7,448 nt of DNA from Thermoplasmatales archaeon ex4484_6 (lineage in GTDB: Archaea > Thermoplasmatota > Penumbrarchaeia > Penumbrarchaeales > Penumbrarchaeaceae). Below the pieces are notes generated by a model. The model had not been told where the DNA came from. It searched no databases and was given only the letters and a program-made list of their open reading frames with translations. A program made the translations under genes and the position numbers. Positions 1 to 7,088 of this stretch are shown in pieces (positions within the stretch are counted from its first letter, which is position 1; each line of letters starts with the position of its first letter). The stretch is from positions 1 to 7,448 of the forward strand of contig NJDO01000093.1 of assembly GCA_002254385.1 (NCBI GenBank), written 5' to 3'.

Positions 1-83
1 TAACATAATATCAGATGATTATTATGGAGAAATAACTGAGATTAATGAACAGTTTATCATTGGAGGGCCGGGTTCCGAACGCA

Positions 84-2447
84 TCAGGCACTTCCCAACA
101 GAATCGGCCTGCCCTGATCCGAATACCCGTTCCCGGGCTCGTAGGGATTGAAGGCGGGATCGCCGTAAAGTGTCCTGACGTAGTAGGTGGGAACCTCGGT
201 ATTCGTCCTCTTGTCGTTCCTTATCGCCTCCCCGGTGGAGAGGTCCTCGAAGATGAGAGCTTCCTCCAGGGGACCCGCCTTCGCCTCGGATCCTGTGGAC
301 CGGGTGGCACAGAAGAAGGCGTTGATCCCCGCATGGAAAAAGGCCTGGGTTATAGACTGCTCCGGCCTGATCCCTCCCAATCTTCCAAGGAGGCACACAC
401 CCGATATCATGACCGAAGGTCCCAGCTCCCATTCCGATGGATTCGACATGATATCCGAGACCTTGACCCCGGTGGAATACCTGTCCCATCCGTTGAGCTC
501 CGGCGAGAACCATGACCAGTCCCCGTGAAGGATCATCTCGAAATAGTTGGCCCTCTCGAAGGCCCCTACAGAAACCAGGTATTCCCTGCCGTTCTCGTAA
601 TCCTGGACGTAGACCTCAGAAACGAAACCGCTGTCCTCGACGGTCCTTGAAAAGGAGCTCTGATGGAACAGCCACCCGGTCCTTCCCCCGCCCTCCCCGG
701 CAAGGAAGTGGAAATGGTCCTTGAAACCGCCCCGGGCACCGTATTCCCTCTCCATCTCCCTGCAGTGGCCCTCGGTGTATTCCTCGTAGAAAAGGGTCCT
801 TGCTATCAGAGCGGAGCATTCCGACACGTCCCTCCCCAGGGGCCTCCCCACCGACAGTGAAAGGTTCAGGGAATACGGAAGGTCCGTCGCCCAACCCGTC
901 CCCCATATCTCATCCTCTTCCCAGGACGGGTCCTTTTCCTCGTAGGACATCGGCAGCATGCTGCCGCCCCCCAGAAGCGCAAGCCACCCCCTGCCATTTA
1001 GATAGCTCTCCGAGAGATCCGGAGGGAGCATGTCCACAACTCTCCCGAGCTTCCCGGCATTCTCCACCGCCTTCTCCCTCCACACGGGCAGCAGATCCCG
1101 CTCGTACCAGGGACCTGCCGCATATCCCGACGAGCTCATGTTCATCTCCTCCGGTGTAAGGCAGAAGGATGGATCCGCGAACACGAGACCGCCCCTTGCG
1201 GCCGACAGATAGGGGGCCATCATCGACAGGTCGCGGTACACGGGAAGATGAGGGTGGGACAGTTCCTTCAGATACGCCTTCATGTCGTAGGAACCTTCGA
1301 ACCTGGAAATACCGAAAGATGTGCCCATCATCGTCGAAAGACCCTTCACACCGTAGTATACCTTCACCTCAAGCTCGTATGTTCCCGGGGCATCTACAAC
1401 AAGGGTTTCCACAATATTGGACCCTCCCCCCACCGAGAAACTGGGGGAGTAACCCGCAAGCCTCCCCTGGTGGTCCGTCAGTGTCATGAAGCTGATGGGT
1501 TCCACGTCAAACGCATTCTTCAGCGGGTCCATCGGATATGCCTTCACGTCGGTGAAGTTCACCTCCACCACGAGATCGAACACTCCCTCGGGGACATCGA
1601 TGAGGTGAGTGGTCACGGATTCACCTATGAGGTCCACATCCCTTGTCGATGTGTCTATCAACAGGGACCTCAGATCCACGCTCTCTTCCTGGACGGTTGT
1701 ACGGACCACCGGTTCCTTCCGTGTATCCCCGGGATTGGTCATCGTCACGTAATCGAGCCTTCCGAACCTGTCCCTCACGACCTCCGCGGTATCCAGGATG
1801 GCGTCGCCTGCATCCCGTATCTCCACCCTGTCAAAGCGCATCTTCCTTGCAAAATCAACGGCTTTACCGGATACGGCTATCACGTAGGATATGCCGAGTC
1901 CCATCAGGTCCCTCTCGACCTCATCCGGGTCCAGGGCATCCTCCAGAACAACAACGGGAATGTTCAGGTAGGAGGCCATGGGGACGGCCATCAATGCCAG
2001 ATCGTATCCTTCATCACCTTCCGGAACGAGGATCGCCCCAGCCGGGCTCGAGAATGCGGCCCTTGCCGCTTCGAGGGAAGATGAATACTTCCCGGGACCC
2101 GGGATGAGAGGTGCATTCCTTCCGGTGAGTGAAACGAACCTTGCCGCGGGCTCCGAGTCCCCGACCAGCAGCGGCAGCAGTACCGAGGAATTGTCGGAGA
2201 TGTCATACCAGCAGGAGAGGGGAACCGCCACGAGAGAGGAGAATCTGTCCTCCCCGGACACAATTACATGATCGTACACGACATCGTTCCGCTCGGAGGT
2301 CAAGTCCAGGATCCGGGATATCTCTATGGAGCTCCCTCCCTGCCTCCCCACCGTCAAACTCCGGATACACAGACCGGCGATCAGAAGGAGGGATACGATG
2401 ACTGCGGCGATGATCCCCTTTCTCACCTTCCTCGAGCTTTTCCACAT
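84..2447 (-). CDS. Exported C25-like (gingipain-fold) cysteine peptidase with CWB2-like N-terminal region
   Basis: A 787-residue protein, probably exported or membrane-anchored, that should cleave peptide bonds outside the cell with a Cys-His dyad. Residues 1-10 are basic and 11-31 form one hydrophobic helix, a signal peptide or N-anchor without a lipobox. Residues about 59-200 hold two alternating strand/helix units (VIVSGEDRFSSLVAVPLS; AILVPEGDEGYDLALMAVPM) that resemble cell-wall-binding repeat 2. Residues about 277-370 look like a beta-sandwich (VFDLVVEVNF; GTYELEVKVYY). Residues about 389-770 match the C25 peptidase plan: LALLGGGSMLP, then TDLPYSLNLSLSVGRPLG, the catalytic histidine in ILHGD (His641), the cysteine in ISGVCLLGRLGG (Cys685), and the closing LYGDPAFNPY. 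The start is the only ATG soon after an in-frame TAG at 2454-2456. No Shine-Dalgarno is evident, and there is no C-terminal anchor. The C25 call is by motif order. The CWB2 part is less sure, and the substrate is unknown. Confidence 0.8.
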   Translation of the reverse strand: MWKSSRKVRKGIIAAVIVSLLLIAGLCIRSLTVGRQGGSSIEISRILDLTSERNDVVYDHVIVSGEDRFSSLVAVPLSCWYDISDNSSVLLPLLVGDSEPAARFVSLTGRNAPLIPGPGKYSSSLEAARAAFSSPAGAILVPEGDEGYDLALMAVPMASYLNIPVVVLEDALDPDEVERDLMGLGISYVIAVSGKAVDFARKMRFDRVEIRDAGDAILDTAEVVRDRFGRLDYVTMTNPGDTRKEPVVRTTVQEESVDLRSLLIDTSTRDVDLIGESVTTHLIDVPEGVFDLVVEVNFTDVKAYPMDPLKNAFDVEPISFMTLTDHQGRLAGYSPSFSVGGGSNIVETLVVDAPGTYELEVKVYYGVKGLSTMMGTSFGISRFEGSYDMKAYLKELSHPHLPVYRDLSMMAPYLSAARGGLVFADPSFCLTPEEMNMSSSGYAAGPWYERDLLPVWREKAVENAGKLGRVVDMLPPDLSESYLNGRGWLALLGGGSMLPMSYEEKDPSWEEDEIWGTGWATDLPYSLNLSLSVGRPLGRDVSECSALIARTLFYEEYTEGHCREMEREYGARGGFKDHFHFLAGEGGGRTGWLFHQSSFSRTVEDSGFVSEVYVQDYENGREYLVSVGAFERANYFEMILHGDWSWFSPELNGWDRYSTGVKVSDIMSNPSEWELGPSVMISGVCLLGRLGGIRPEQSITQAFFHAGINAFFCATRSTGSEAKAGPLEEALIFEDLSTGEAIRNDKRTNTEVPTYYVRTLYGDPAFNPYEPGNGYSDQGRPILLGSA

Positions 2448-2687
2448 CGACTTCTACCGGAAGTACAAAGGGCTCTTCAATGAAAAAATCTCTCGTATCC
2501 GGGAAGCTCTTATCCGTCACGGGATCCTGTCCGGAAGCTCTCCGGAGAACCGAAAACGGAGCTTCCTCTAATCTTTTTTTCAATCTCGAAGAAGCTGTCC
2601 GAACTGGAAACGGCAAACCCGGTCCCGGAGATGATGGATCCAACATCAATAAGAGACATCGAAAAGAACGGACGAAACGGAGCTCTT
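2448..2687. other. Intergenic stretch of 240 bp with one inverted repeat
   Basis: No supported gene lies between the Lys-tail membrane protein and the peptidase. It contains a perfect 8-bp inverted repeat (2533-2540 with 2559-2566) followed on the plus strand by a run of seven T (2574-2580). A ten-base direct repeat, AAACGGAGCT, occurs at 2554-2563 and 2675-2684. A run of six T on the minus strand (2483-2488) lies about 38 bp before the peptidase start and could be part of a weak promoter. A minus-strand open frame crosses the stretch, but its codon use (CGT, CGA, TTA, TTG) differs from that of the neighbouring genes. Confidence 0.5.
2533..2580 (+). repeat. 8-bp perfect inverted repeat followed by T-run on plus strand
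   Basis: GGAAGCTC at 2533-2540 pairs exactly with GAGCTTCC at 2559-2566 across an 18-nt spacer, with one further G-T wobble inside. A T7 run at 2574-2580 follows on the plus strand. The shape resembles an intrinsic terminator, but it points against all genes here and no plus-strand gene ends nearby. It may be chance, or a terminator for an antisense transcript. Confidence 0.3.
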
Positions 2688-3044
2688 TCACTCCTCGGTG
2701 TCCGCCCTCTTCTTCTTTTCCTTCGGGGAAGATTCCTTCTTGCCTTTCTTCTTCGAGGAGCTCTTCTTCTTCTTTGCCTTCTTCCTCGATTTCTTACCTT
2801 TCTTCTTTTTGGAGGAAGCCGACCCGGTAAACAGACCTATCAGAAGAAGCACGGGTCCCAGAAGGCAGCAGGAGCTCATGCACAGACCTGCTATGATACC
2901 CACCATGGGTCCCGAATCGGGAGGGCCCTCCGGCCATTCCGAGGGTGGATAGAAAAGTGCGGACAGTATCACAAGAGCCACCACCGCAAGTATCCCCATA
3001 AACGAGAATATTATCCCGGCTGCCAAGGTTTTCTTCCCGCTCAT
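2688..3044 (-). CDS. Small two-helix membrane protein with lysine-rich tail
   Basis: A 118-residue protein of unknown function that I do not recognise as a named family. Residues 8-31 form a hydrophobic helix. A short Pro/Gly-rich loop follows (32-45), then a second helix at about 46-73 carrying a CMSSCC cysteine cluster. Residues 79-118 are a tail with 21 lysines in 40 positions, mixed with Ser and Gly and ending in ADTEE. By the positive-inside rule the Lys tail should be cytoplasmic, which also puts the short N-terminus inside. Such a tail could bind nucleic acid, ribosomes or acidic lipids, but that is inference. The ATG start sits 16 bp or so after the expected transcription start of a TATA-like box at 3079-3092. 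The low-complexity CTTCTT tract on the plus strand simply encodes the lysines. Hydrophobic pattern, start and stop support a real gene. Confidence 0.75.
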   Translation of the reverse strand: MSGKKTLAAGIIFSFMGILAVVALVILSALFYPPSEWPEGPPDSGPMVGIIAGLCMSSCCLLGPVLLLIGLFTGSASSKKKKGKKSRKKAKKKKSSSKKKGKKESSPKEKKKRADTEE

Positions 3045-3078
3045 TCCGTTTCACACCGATTATGGAGGGGTCTGTATG

Positions 3079-3092
3079 TTTAAAATAATTTT
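3079..3092 (-). promoter_or_regulatory. TATA-like box for the Lys-tail membrane protein
   Basis: Read on the minus strand, this AT-rich patch (AAATTATTTTAAAC) stands out from the GC-richer surroundings. It lies about 40 bp before the ATG at 3044. Archaeal initiation about 25 bp downstream would give a leader of about 16 nt. This is inferred from composition and spacing only. Confidence 0.4.
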
Positions 3093-3145
3093 GCAGAGGG
3101 GACCCGAAAAACCGGAAGGATCGTCGGGAAGTTCGCTGACCGCAG

Positions 3146-3475
3146 CTAGCGGACCTTGGTGTACCTGTCAAGGAGGTTGAACAGCTTCCTGGAGGTCTCC
3201 TCGGAGACCTCTCCCTTCTCCATCATCTCCTCGATGTATTCCTTGGCATCGGATATGGACCTCTGTCTTGCCTTGGCGGTCACGGAGGCCATGAATGACG
3301 GTCTCAGATCCTCCTCGATATCGGAGCGCTCTATTATCTCCTTGAGATCGTACTTGAAATAATCTAGGCGCCCGAGCGCGAGCATCGGTTTTCTGAGCTT
3401 CTCTCCCGGATTCCTCTTCTTGGGTCCGAAATTCCTCTTCTTGCCCGAGCCCCGATACTTCATTCTTCTGGCCAA
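3146..3475 (-). CDS. Small basic protein of unknown function, TTG start
   Basis: A 109-residue soluble protein that I cannot assign to a family. Residues 1-29 are strongly basic and probably disordered (MARRMKYRGSGKKRNFGPKK), as in proteins that touch RNA or DNA. Residues about 36-107 look like a bundle of helices with regular charge (YDLKEIIERSDIEEDLRP; DAKEYIEEMMEKG; SRKLFNLLDRY). The start at 3475 is TTG. A GGGAGA element at 3483-3488 lies seven bases before it, a good distance, while the alternative ATG at 3463 has no well-placed site. An in-frame TAA upstream (3516-3518) rules out a longer form without another start codon. It follows the epimerase after 50 bp. A nucleic-acid-binding role is possible but only from the basic N-terminus. 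Confidence 0.75.
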   Translation of the reverse strand: MARRMKYRGSGKKRNFGPKKRNPGEKLRKPMLALGRLDYFKYDLKEIIERSDIEEDLRPSFMASVTAKARQRSISDAKEYIEEMMEKGEVSEETSRKLFNLLDRYTKVR

Positions 3476-3482
3476 ACGGATG

Positions 3483-3488
3483 TCTCCC
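3483..3488 (-). promoter_or_regulatory. Ribosome binding site supporting TTG start at 3475
   Basis: GGGAGA on the minus strand, seven bases before the TTG at 3475. It is about 19 bases before the alternative ATG at 3463, which is too far, so it favours the TTG. Confidence 0.5.
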
Positions 3489-3507
3489 GTTCCATTCCTA
3501 TGAGGAC

Positions 3508-3520
3508 TTTTTACTTAATT
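3508..3520 (-). promoter_or_regulatory. TATA-like box for the small basic protein
   Basis: AATTAAGTAAAAA on the minus strand lies just after the epimerase stop codon. Initiation about 25 bp downstream would fall near 3489 and leave the GGGAGA site at the very 5' end of the transcript. Inference from composition and spacing. Confidence 0.35.
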
Positions 3521-3525
3521 CTTTC

Positions 3526-4497
3526 TCAGATGGAGCTATCCCTCAGCTCCGAAACCAGCTCACTGGCGGCCCTCTCGAGAGACTGCCTTGAATTCAGCCT
3601 GTACTTCCAACCCGTCGAAAGTATCTTGTCAACGGCCAGGGACATGTACTTCACATCCCCCTTCCATCCGGCACCGCGATGCCCTCCGGTATAGACATAT
3701 TCCACATCCCCGAGACCCATTGCCGATACCACGATGTCCGGTATATCCCTTATCTCGATGTAATCCGCGGTTCCGACATTGTAGTACTCGAACGGTGTTT
3801 TTTGCACCTCGGTGGCATGGTAAACTGCCTCGACGCAGTCCGATACGTGAATGTAGGATTTCCTCTGAAGACCGTCACCCAGTATCTCCAGTCTCGAAGG
3901 GTCCTTCTGGAGCTTGTGGTAGAAATCGAAAAGTATGCCGTGAGTGGACCTCGAACCCACGACATTCGCGAACCTGAACACGGACGATCTTATCGAGAAG
4001 TTGTCCGAGAACGCCGATATCAGCGCCTCCGCCGCCAGCTTGGAGGCCCCGTACTGGGATATGGGCATCAGGGGACCGTAATCCTCAGGTGTCGGGAGAA
4101 CGGTCGCATTCCCGTAAACCGTGGATGTGGAGGTGAACGACAGGGAGGGAGGGTCATCCGGCCTCACCTTCCTCATCGCCTCCAGCAGGTTGTAGGTGGC
4201 AAGTATGTTCTGCTCGACGGATACCCAGGTATCATCGGCTCCGAGCCTCACGTCCGGATTGGCTGCCACATGATAGACATGGTCCACACCTTCAAGGGCG
4301 CCCACGAGGTCCCCGTCCCCGACAAGATCCCTCTCCAGAAATGTTATCCTGTCCTCCACATGCGAGAGGAACTCCCTTCTACCGCTTGACAGATTATCGT
4401 AAACAGTCACCTCGCAACCCTTTTTCAGGAGAAGGTCCACCAGATGCGAACCTATGAAACCCGCCCCCCCGGTCACGAGAACTTCTTTCTTTCCCAT
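3526..4497 (-). CDS. NAD-dependent UDP-sugar epimerase/dehydratase (extended SDR, GalE-like)
   Basis: A soluble 323-residue extended short-chain dehydrogenase, usual length for archaeal GalE/WbpP-like enzymes. These invert or oxidise the sugar of a UDP-hexose using bound NAD, supplying precursors for surface glycans. Counted from the ATG at 4497, the Rossmann motif TGGAGFIGS is at 9-17, the NAD-ribose aspartate is in YDNLSSG (Asp34), and the catalytic set is STSTVYG (about 122-129) with Tyr149 and Lys153 in YGASK. A GGHRGAGWKGDVK segment near 271-283 fits the UDP-sugar part. The frame can begin at GTG 4512 (five residues longer) or TTG 4503. I prefer the ATG because it directly precedes GKKEVLVTGG and a TATA-like box lies 25 bp before it. 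An AGGTGG at 4509-4514 could serve the other starts. The exact sugar cannot be told from sequence. Confidence 0.92.
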   Translation of the reverse strand: MGKKEVLVTGGAGFIGSHLVDLLLKKGCEVTVYDNLSSGRREFLSHVEDRITFLERDLVGDGDLVGALEGVDHVYHVAANPDVRLGADDTWVSVEQNILATYNLLEAMRKVRPDDPPSLSFTSTSTVYGNATVLPTPEDYGPLMPISQYGASKLAAEALISAFSDNFSIRSSVFRFANVVGSRSTHGILFDFYHKLQKDPSRLEILGDGLQRKSYIHVSDCVEAVYHATEVQKTPFEYYNVGTADYIEIRDIPDIVVSAMGLGDVEYVYTGGHRGAGWKGDVKYMSLAVDKILSTGWKYRLNSRQSLERAASELVSELRDSSI

Positions 4498-4517
4498 GGG
4501 CAAAACAACCACCTGTA

Positions 4518-4527
4518 CGATAAAAAT
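4518..4527 (-). promoter_or_regulatory. TATA-like box or T-rich stop between membrane protein and epimerase
   Basis: CATTTTTATCG-type sequence on the minus strand in the 37-bp gap. Its centre is about 25 bp before the ATG at 4497, which would give a nearly leaderless epimerase mRNA. The T5 run could instead end the upstream transcript. I cannot separate the two roles. Confidence 0.35.
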
Positions 4528-4534
4528 GTTCCTT

Positions 4535-5791
4535 TCAAACTTCTTCCTCGGATGACGGCAGCTTCTCTTCCGTTTCCTTCTTCCTCTTCGGATACAGTTT
4601 CTCTATGTTCTCTCCTCCCTTGACGATTATCTTCCCCGCTTCGTCCCACCCGTAAATCGTCTCCCTCAATCCTTTCCTGGTGAGCTCCGCGGCCGTGTGA
4701 ATGGAGGAGGAGGTCACCCTCTCACCCAATTCCATGGTCCTGTCGACGGTCCCTCCCGCCATCCTGTGGAGGTGATCGACCTGGCGCATGGAGAAATCCT
4801 TTGTCCTCCTCTTCATCTTCCTTCCCTTTTCCCCCAGAACCTCCATGGGTTTGGTTGCGATCTCCAGCCCCATATCCGTCACCATCCGGTTGCCGTCCCT
4901 CATGAGGCGGAACGATTCCCTTGCTCCCTTCATGGCGCTGTTCGCGGCCTGTTCCCTCTTCCTCTCGGCTATGTCAAGTGCCTTCTCGGTCATGTCCAGT
5001 GCCCGGGCCACCGCCCGTGTTGTCTTGATGGCCGCCATCCTCGGGTTCCTTATGACATATATGACGAACCCAACGGCGACAAGAGCCGCCACGAGCTGCA
5101 GTATGTTGAGATTGGAAAGGAAATAGACGAACGGATTGTCCGCACCCAGGAAATCCGTGAGCTGCTCGGACAGGAATGCGAACCCCGTAGACCCTATGAA
5201 GGAACCTATGAAAACAGCGGCAAGGACCCTGTAGGGTCCCAGCCCCACTATCCTCCCGAACACGGTTCCCCCCACGCCCCCGGAACCGCTGAAGGGAACG
5301 AAGACAACGAACGTTGTGAGCAGGAATGTTGCCCTGCCGAACCATCTCGTCCTCTTCACCTTCTCCTTTCCCTTTCTCTCGGTCTTGGAGAGAGCGGGGC
5401 CCAGAACCGGGAGCTTCTTCACCCAGTCGTAGTTCCAGATCAGGAACAGCGAGAAACAGATGTCAATTATGGATGTCGAGAATCCCGCAAAGTATCCCGG
5501 AACCCCCTTGGAAACGGCCGTCGGTATGAGCGTCTCCTTTCCGGCCGGAGGCAGGGTGTAGAATATCCATATATTGAGAAGCTCCTTTCCGATACCCCAA
5601 CCCATCCATGCGGTGAGAAGGATTACGGTGATTGCCCCAACCACTATCCAGAGAAGCCAGGGAAAAACGAACTGGAAGATCTTGGTCGTCCTGTCCTTTC
5701 TGTCGAGATCGGTCTCGAGCAGCCTCCGGAAGAGAGATGACATGGACTTCTTGGAACCCTCCTCGGTGCGGGTTCCCTTTCCCATATCCAT
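4535..5791 (-). CDS. COG2426-like (small multidrug export family) membrane protein with long helical tail
   Basis: A 418-residue inner-membrane protein. Residues 1-39 are polar and charged. Hydrophobic segments lie at about 40-63, 71-80 (short, running into PPAGKE), 98-121, 152-168, 186-207 and 226-247. The run from IFYTLPPAGKETLIPTAVSKG to VPFSGSGGVGGTVFGRIVG matches the pattern of the COG2426/PF06695 family: a Glu-containing re-entrant-like first half and a PFSGSGG glycine motif in the second. Despite the family name, its substrate is not established. Residues about 250-400 form a long, charged, mostly helical cytoplasmic extension (for example ALDIAERKREQAANSAMKGA), ending in an acidic tail. 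This makes the protein much longer than the usual family size, about 150-200 residues. The gene lies between a glycosyltransferase and an epimerase, so a role in surface-glycan traffic is possible. The family call rests on pattern memory. Confidence 0.75.
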   Translation of the reverse strand: MDMGKGTRTEEGSKKSMSSLFRRLLETDLDRKDRTTKIFQFVFPWLLWIVVGAITVILLTAWMGWGIGKELLNIWIFYTLPPAGKETLIPTAVSKGVPGYFAGFSTSIIDICFSLFLIWNYDWVKKLPVLGPALSKTERKGKEKVKRTRWFGRATFLLTTFVVFVPFSGSGGVGGTVFGRIVGLGPYRVLAAVFIGSFIGSTGFAFLSEQLTDFLGADNPFVYFLSNLNILQLVAALVAVGFVIYVIRNPRMAAIKTTRAVARALDMTEKALDIAERKREQAANSAMKGARESFRLMRDGNRMVTDMGLEIATKPMEVLGEKGRKMKRRTKDFSMRQVDHLHRMAGGTVDRTMELGERVTSSSIHTAAELTRKGLRETIYGWDEAGKIIVKGGENIEKLYPKRKKETEEKLPSSEEEV

Positions 5792-5809
5792 GACAAAACA
5801 TCATTGTAG

Positions 5810-5821
5810 CTTTAATTAAAC
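5810..5821 (-). promoter_or_regulatory. TATA-like box giving a probable leaderless start for the membrane protein
   Basis: GTTTAATTAAAG on the minus strand, centred about 25 bp before the ATG at 5791. No Shine-Dalgarno sequence lies between them. The spacing matches archaeal leaderless transcripts, and it would let this gene be expressed apart from the glycosyltransferase that ends at 5847. Confidence 0.5.
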
Positions 5822-5846
5822 CTTCTCTTGAAAGGATTGAATGATG

Positions 5847-7088
5847 CTACGAACCATCCTCGCACTTCCGGAAGGGGTCCCTCCATCCCTTCTCGTTCAG
5901 TGGGTCCTCGATGACCCACCGGTAGAATTCCTCGGTCAGCTCCGATATCCTTTCGATGGAGCAGTATTCCTCTATGTGCCTCCTTCCCCTGAGCCCCCAT
6001 TCCTTCAGATCCTCCCGGGCGAGAAGTTCAAGGGCAGCCGCCGCCTGTCCCTCGACATCCCCCACCTTCACCAGCTTCCCGGTTCCCTCCACGCACATCT
6101 CCGATGCGCCACCGACATCGGTCAGAACACACGGCGTACCCGATGCGAGTGCCTCACCGAAGGTCAACCCGTATCCTTCCCAGTAGGAATGGAACATGGC
6201 AAGGTCCGCCGTTGCCACCACCTTCTTCATCTCATCGTGATCCGGGGACTTCAGCAGATGCACCACCTCCCCGAGACCGTACGCGGATATCTTCCTCCGG
6301 ATCTCCCCCTCCATGGGCCCCCATCCTATCAGGAAGAAGCTGATATCCACGTTCCTCCCGTGCATTATCCTGAATACCTCCAGGAGCTCCCTGATGCCCT
6401 TTCTCGCAGCCCACCTCCCGACGCTCACAACGGTGCTGTGGCTTTCGGGAATGCCGTATCTCTCCTTCAGGGCCGCATCGAAGTTGTCCGGGTTGAACTC
6501 CACGGTGTCAATACCGTCGGGAAGATGTATCCTCCTGCCGTACCTGTTCTCCACGCCCCTCTCGGCAAGCGCCCTGCATTCGGACCTCGAGATGGTTATG
6601 ACCCCGTTCGAGTATCTTATGGCATGGTCCTCGAACCTGTCCATGAAGGGACCCAGATACAGAATGGAGAGATCGTTTATCCCCGACAGGGAGAACGAAA
6701 CATCCTTCAGGGATATGGTGGACCGCTCCCCCTTCCAGGTCCCGTGCATCGTGGAAACCACGGGCACCTTCAACCTGTCGTAGCAGGACCTGGGAAGGAG
6801 GGCCATGTTGGAATGCACGTGGACGATGTCGAAATCGATACCGGAGGAGAGGATCCAGTCAACGGCCCTCCTGCCGAAGGATACCGTGAACAGCATGGGG
6901 GCCCTAAGCCATTTGACGGGGTGTATGTGAATGTTCTCGTGGGAGGACCTGTAACCGATGGACTGCTCCCTGGTGACCACGTGAACCTCGTGCCCTCTCC
7001 TGGCCATCCATGTGGACAGGTAATATGCCACCACCCCCACGCCTCCCCACTTGGGAGGATATTCCGAGGAAACCATGCAGATCTTCAT
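5847..7088 (-). CDS. GT4 family glycosyltransferase (GT-B fold)
   Basis: A soluble or membrane-associated 413-residue retaining glycosyltransferase, typical length for GT4. It should move a sugar from a nucleotide-sugar donor to a glycan, lipid or protein acceptor. The N-terminal half begins with MKICMVSSEYPPKWGGVG, the loop for the acceptor/donor cleft at 13-18, and carries DIVHVHS at 87-93. The linker has LPDGID at 189-194. The C-terminal half has VGRWAARKGI at 223-232, with the conserved Arg225 and Lys230, and the E-x7-E motif with Glu304 and Glu312 inside EGYGLTFGEALASGTP. The ATG is secure: no ATG, GTG or TTG occurs in frame between it and the upstream in-frame TGA at 7242-7244. No strong Shine-Dalgarno is seen. 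It is the first gene of the cluster with the membrane protein and the epimerase. Donor and acceptor are unknown. Confidence 0.93.
   Translation of the reverse strand: MKICMVSSEYPPKWGGVGVVAYYLSTWMARRGHEVHVVTREQSIGYRSSHENIHIHPVKWLRAPMLFTVSFGRRAVDWILSSGIDFDIVHVHSNMALLPRSCYDRLKVPVVSTMHGTWKGERSTISLKDVSFSLSGINDLSILYLGPFMDRFEDHAIRYSNGVITISRSECRALAERGVENRYGRRIHLPDGIDTVEFNPDNFDAALKERYGIPESHSTVVSVGRWAARKGIRELLEVFRIMHGRNVDISFFLIGWGPMEGEIRRKISAYGLGEVVHLLKSPDHDEMKKVVATADLAMFHSYWEGYGLTFGEALASGTPCVLTDVGGASEMCVEGTGKLVKVGDVEGQAAAALELLAREDLKEWGLRGRRHIEEYCSIERISELTEEFYRWVIEDPLNEKGWRDPFRKCEDGS

Noticed and set aside
1..83. AT-rich left edge as a possible gene start or promoter.
   Set aside because: It holds several AT-rich patches on the minus strand (such as TTCATTAATC) that could be a promoter for the next gene, but that gene is outside the window and nothing firm can be said.
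2203..2691. A 162-codon minus-strand frame whose GTG start overlaps the stop of the Lys-tail gene (GTGA), crossing the intergenic gap into the peptidase gene.
   Set aside because: Codon use in the gap portion (CGT, CGA, TTA, TTG) differs from the neighbours. Its second half overlaps the clear peptidase N-terminus in another frame. The peptidase already has a good signal helix of its own, so a frameshifted N-terminal extension is not needed.
2700..2815. CTTCTT-rich low-complexity tract as a tandem repeat.
   Set aside because: It is the plus-strand view of AAG/AAA codons for the lysine tail of the small membrane protein and is not a regular tandem repeat.
4697..5740. A 347-codon plus-strand open frame.
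   Set aside because: It is antisense to the COG2426-like gene, with a low-complexity product (His, Pro, Arg, Glu) and no membrane or catalytic pattern.
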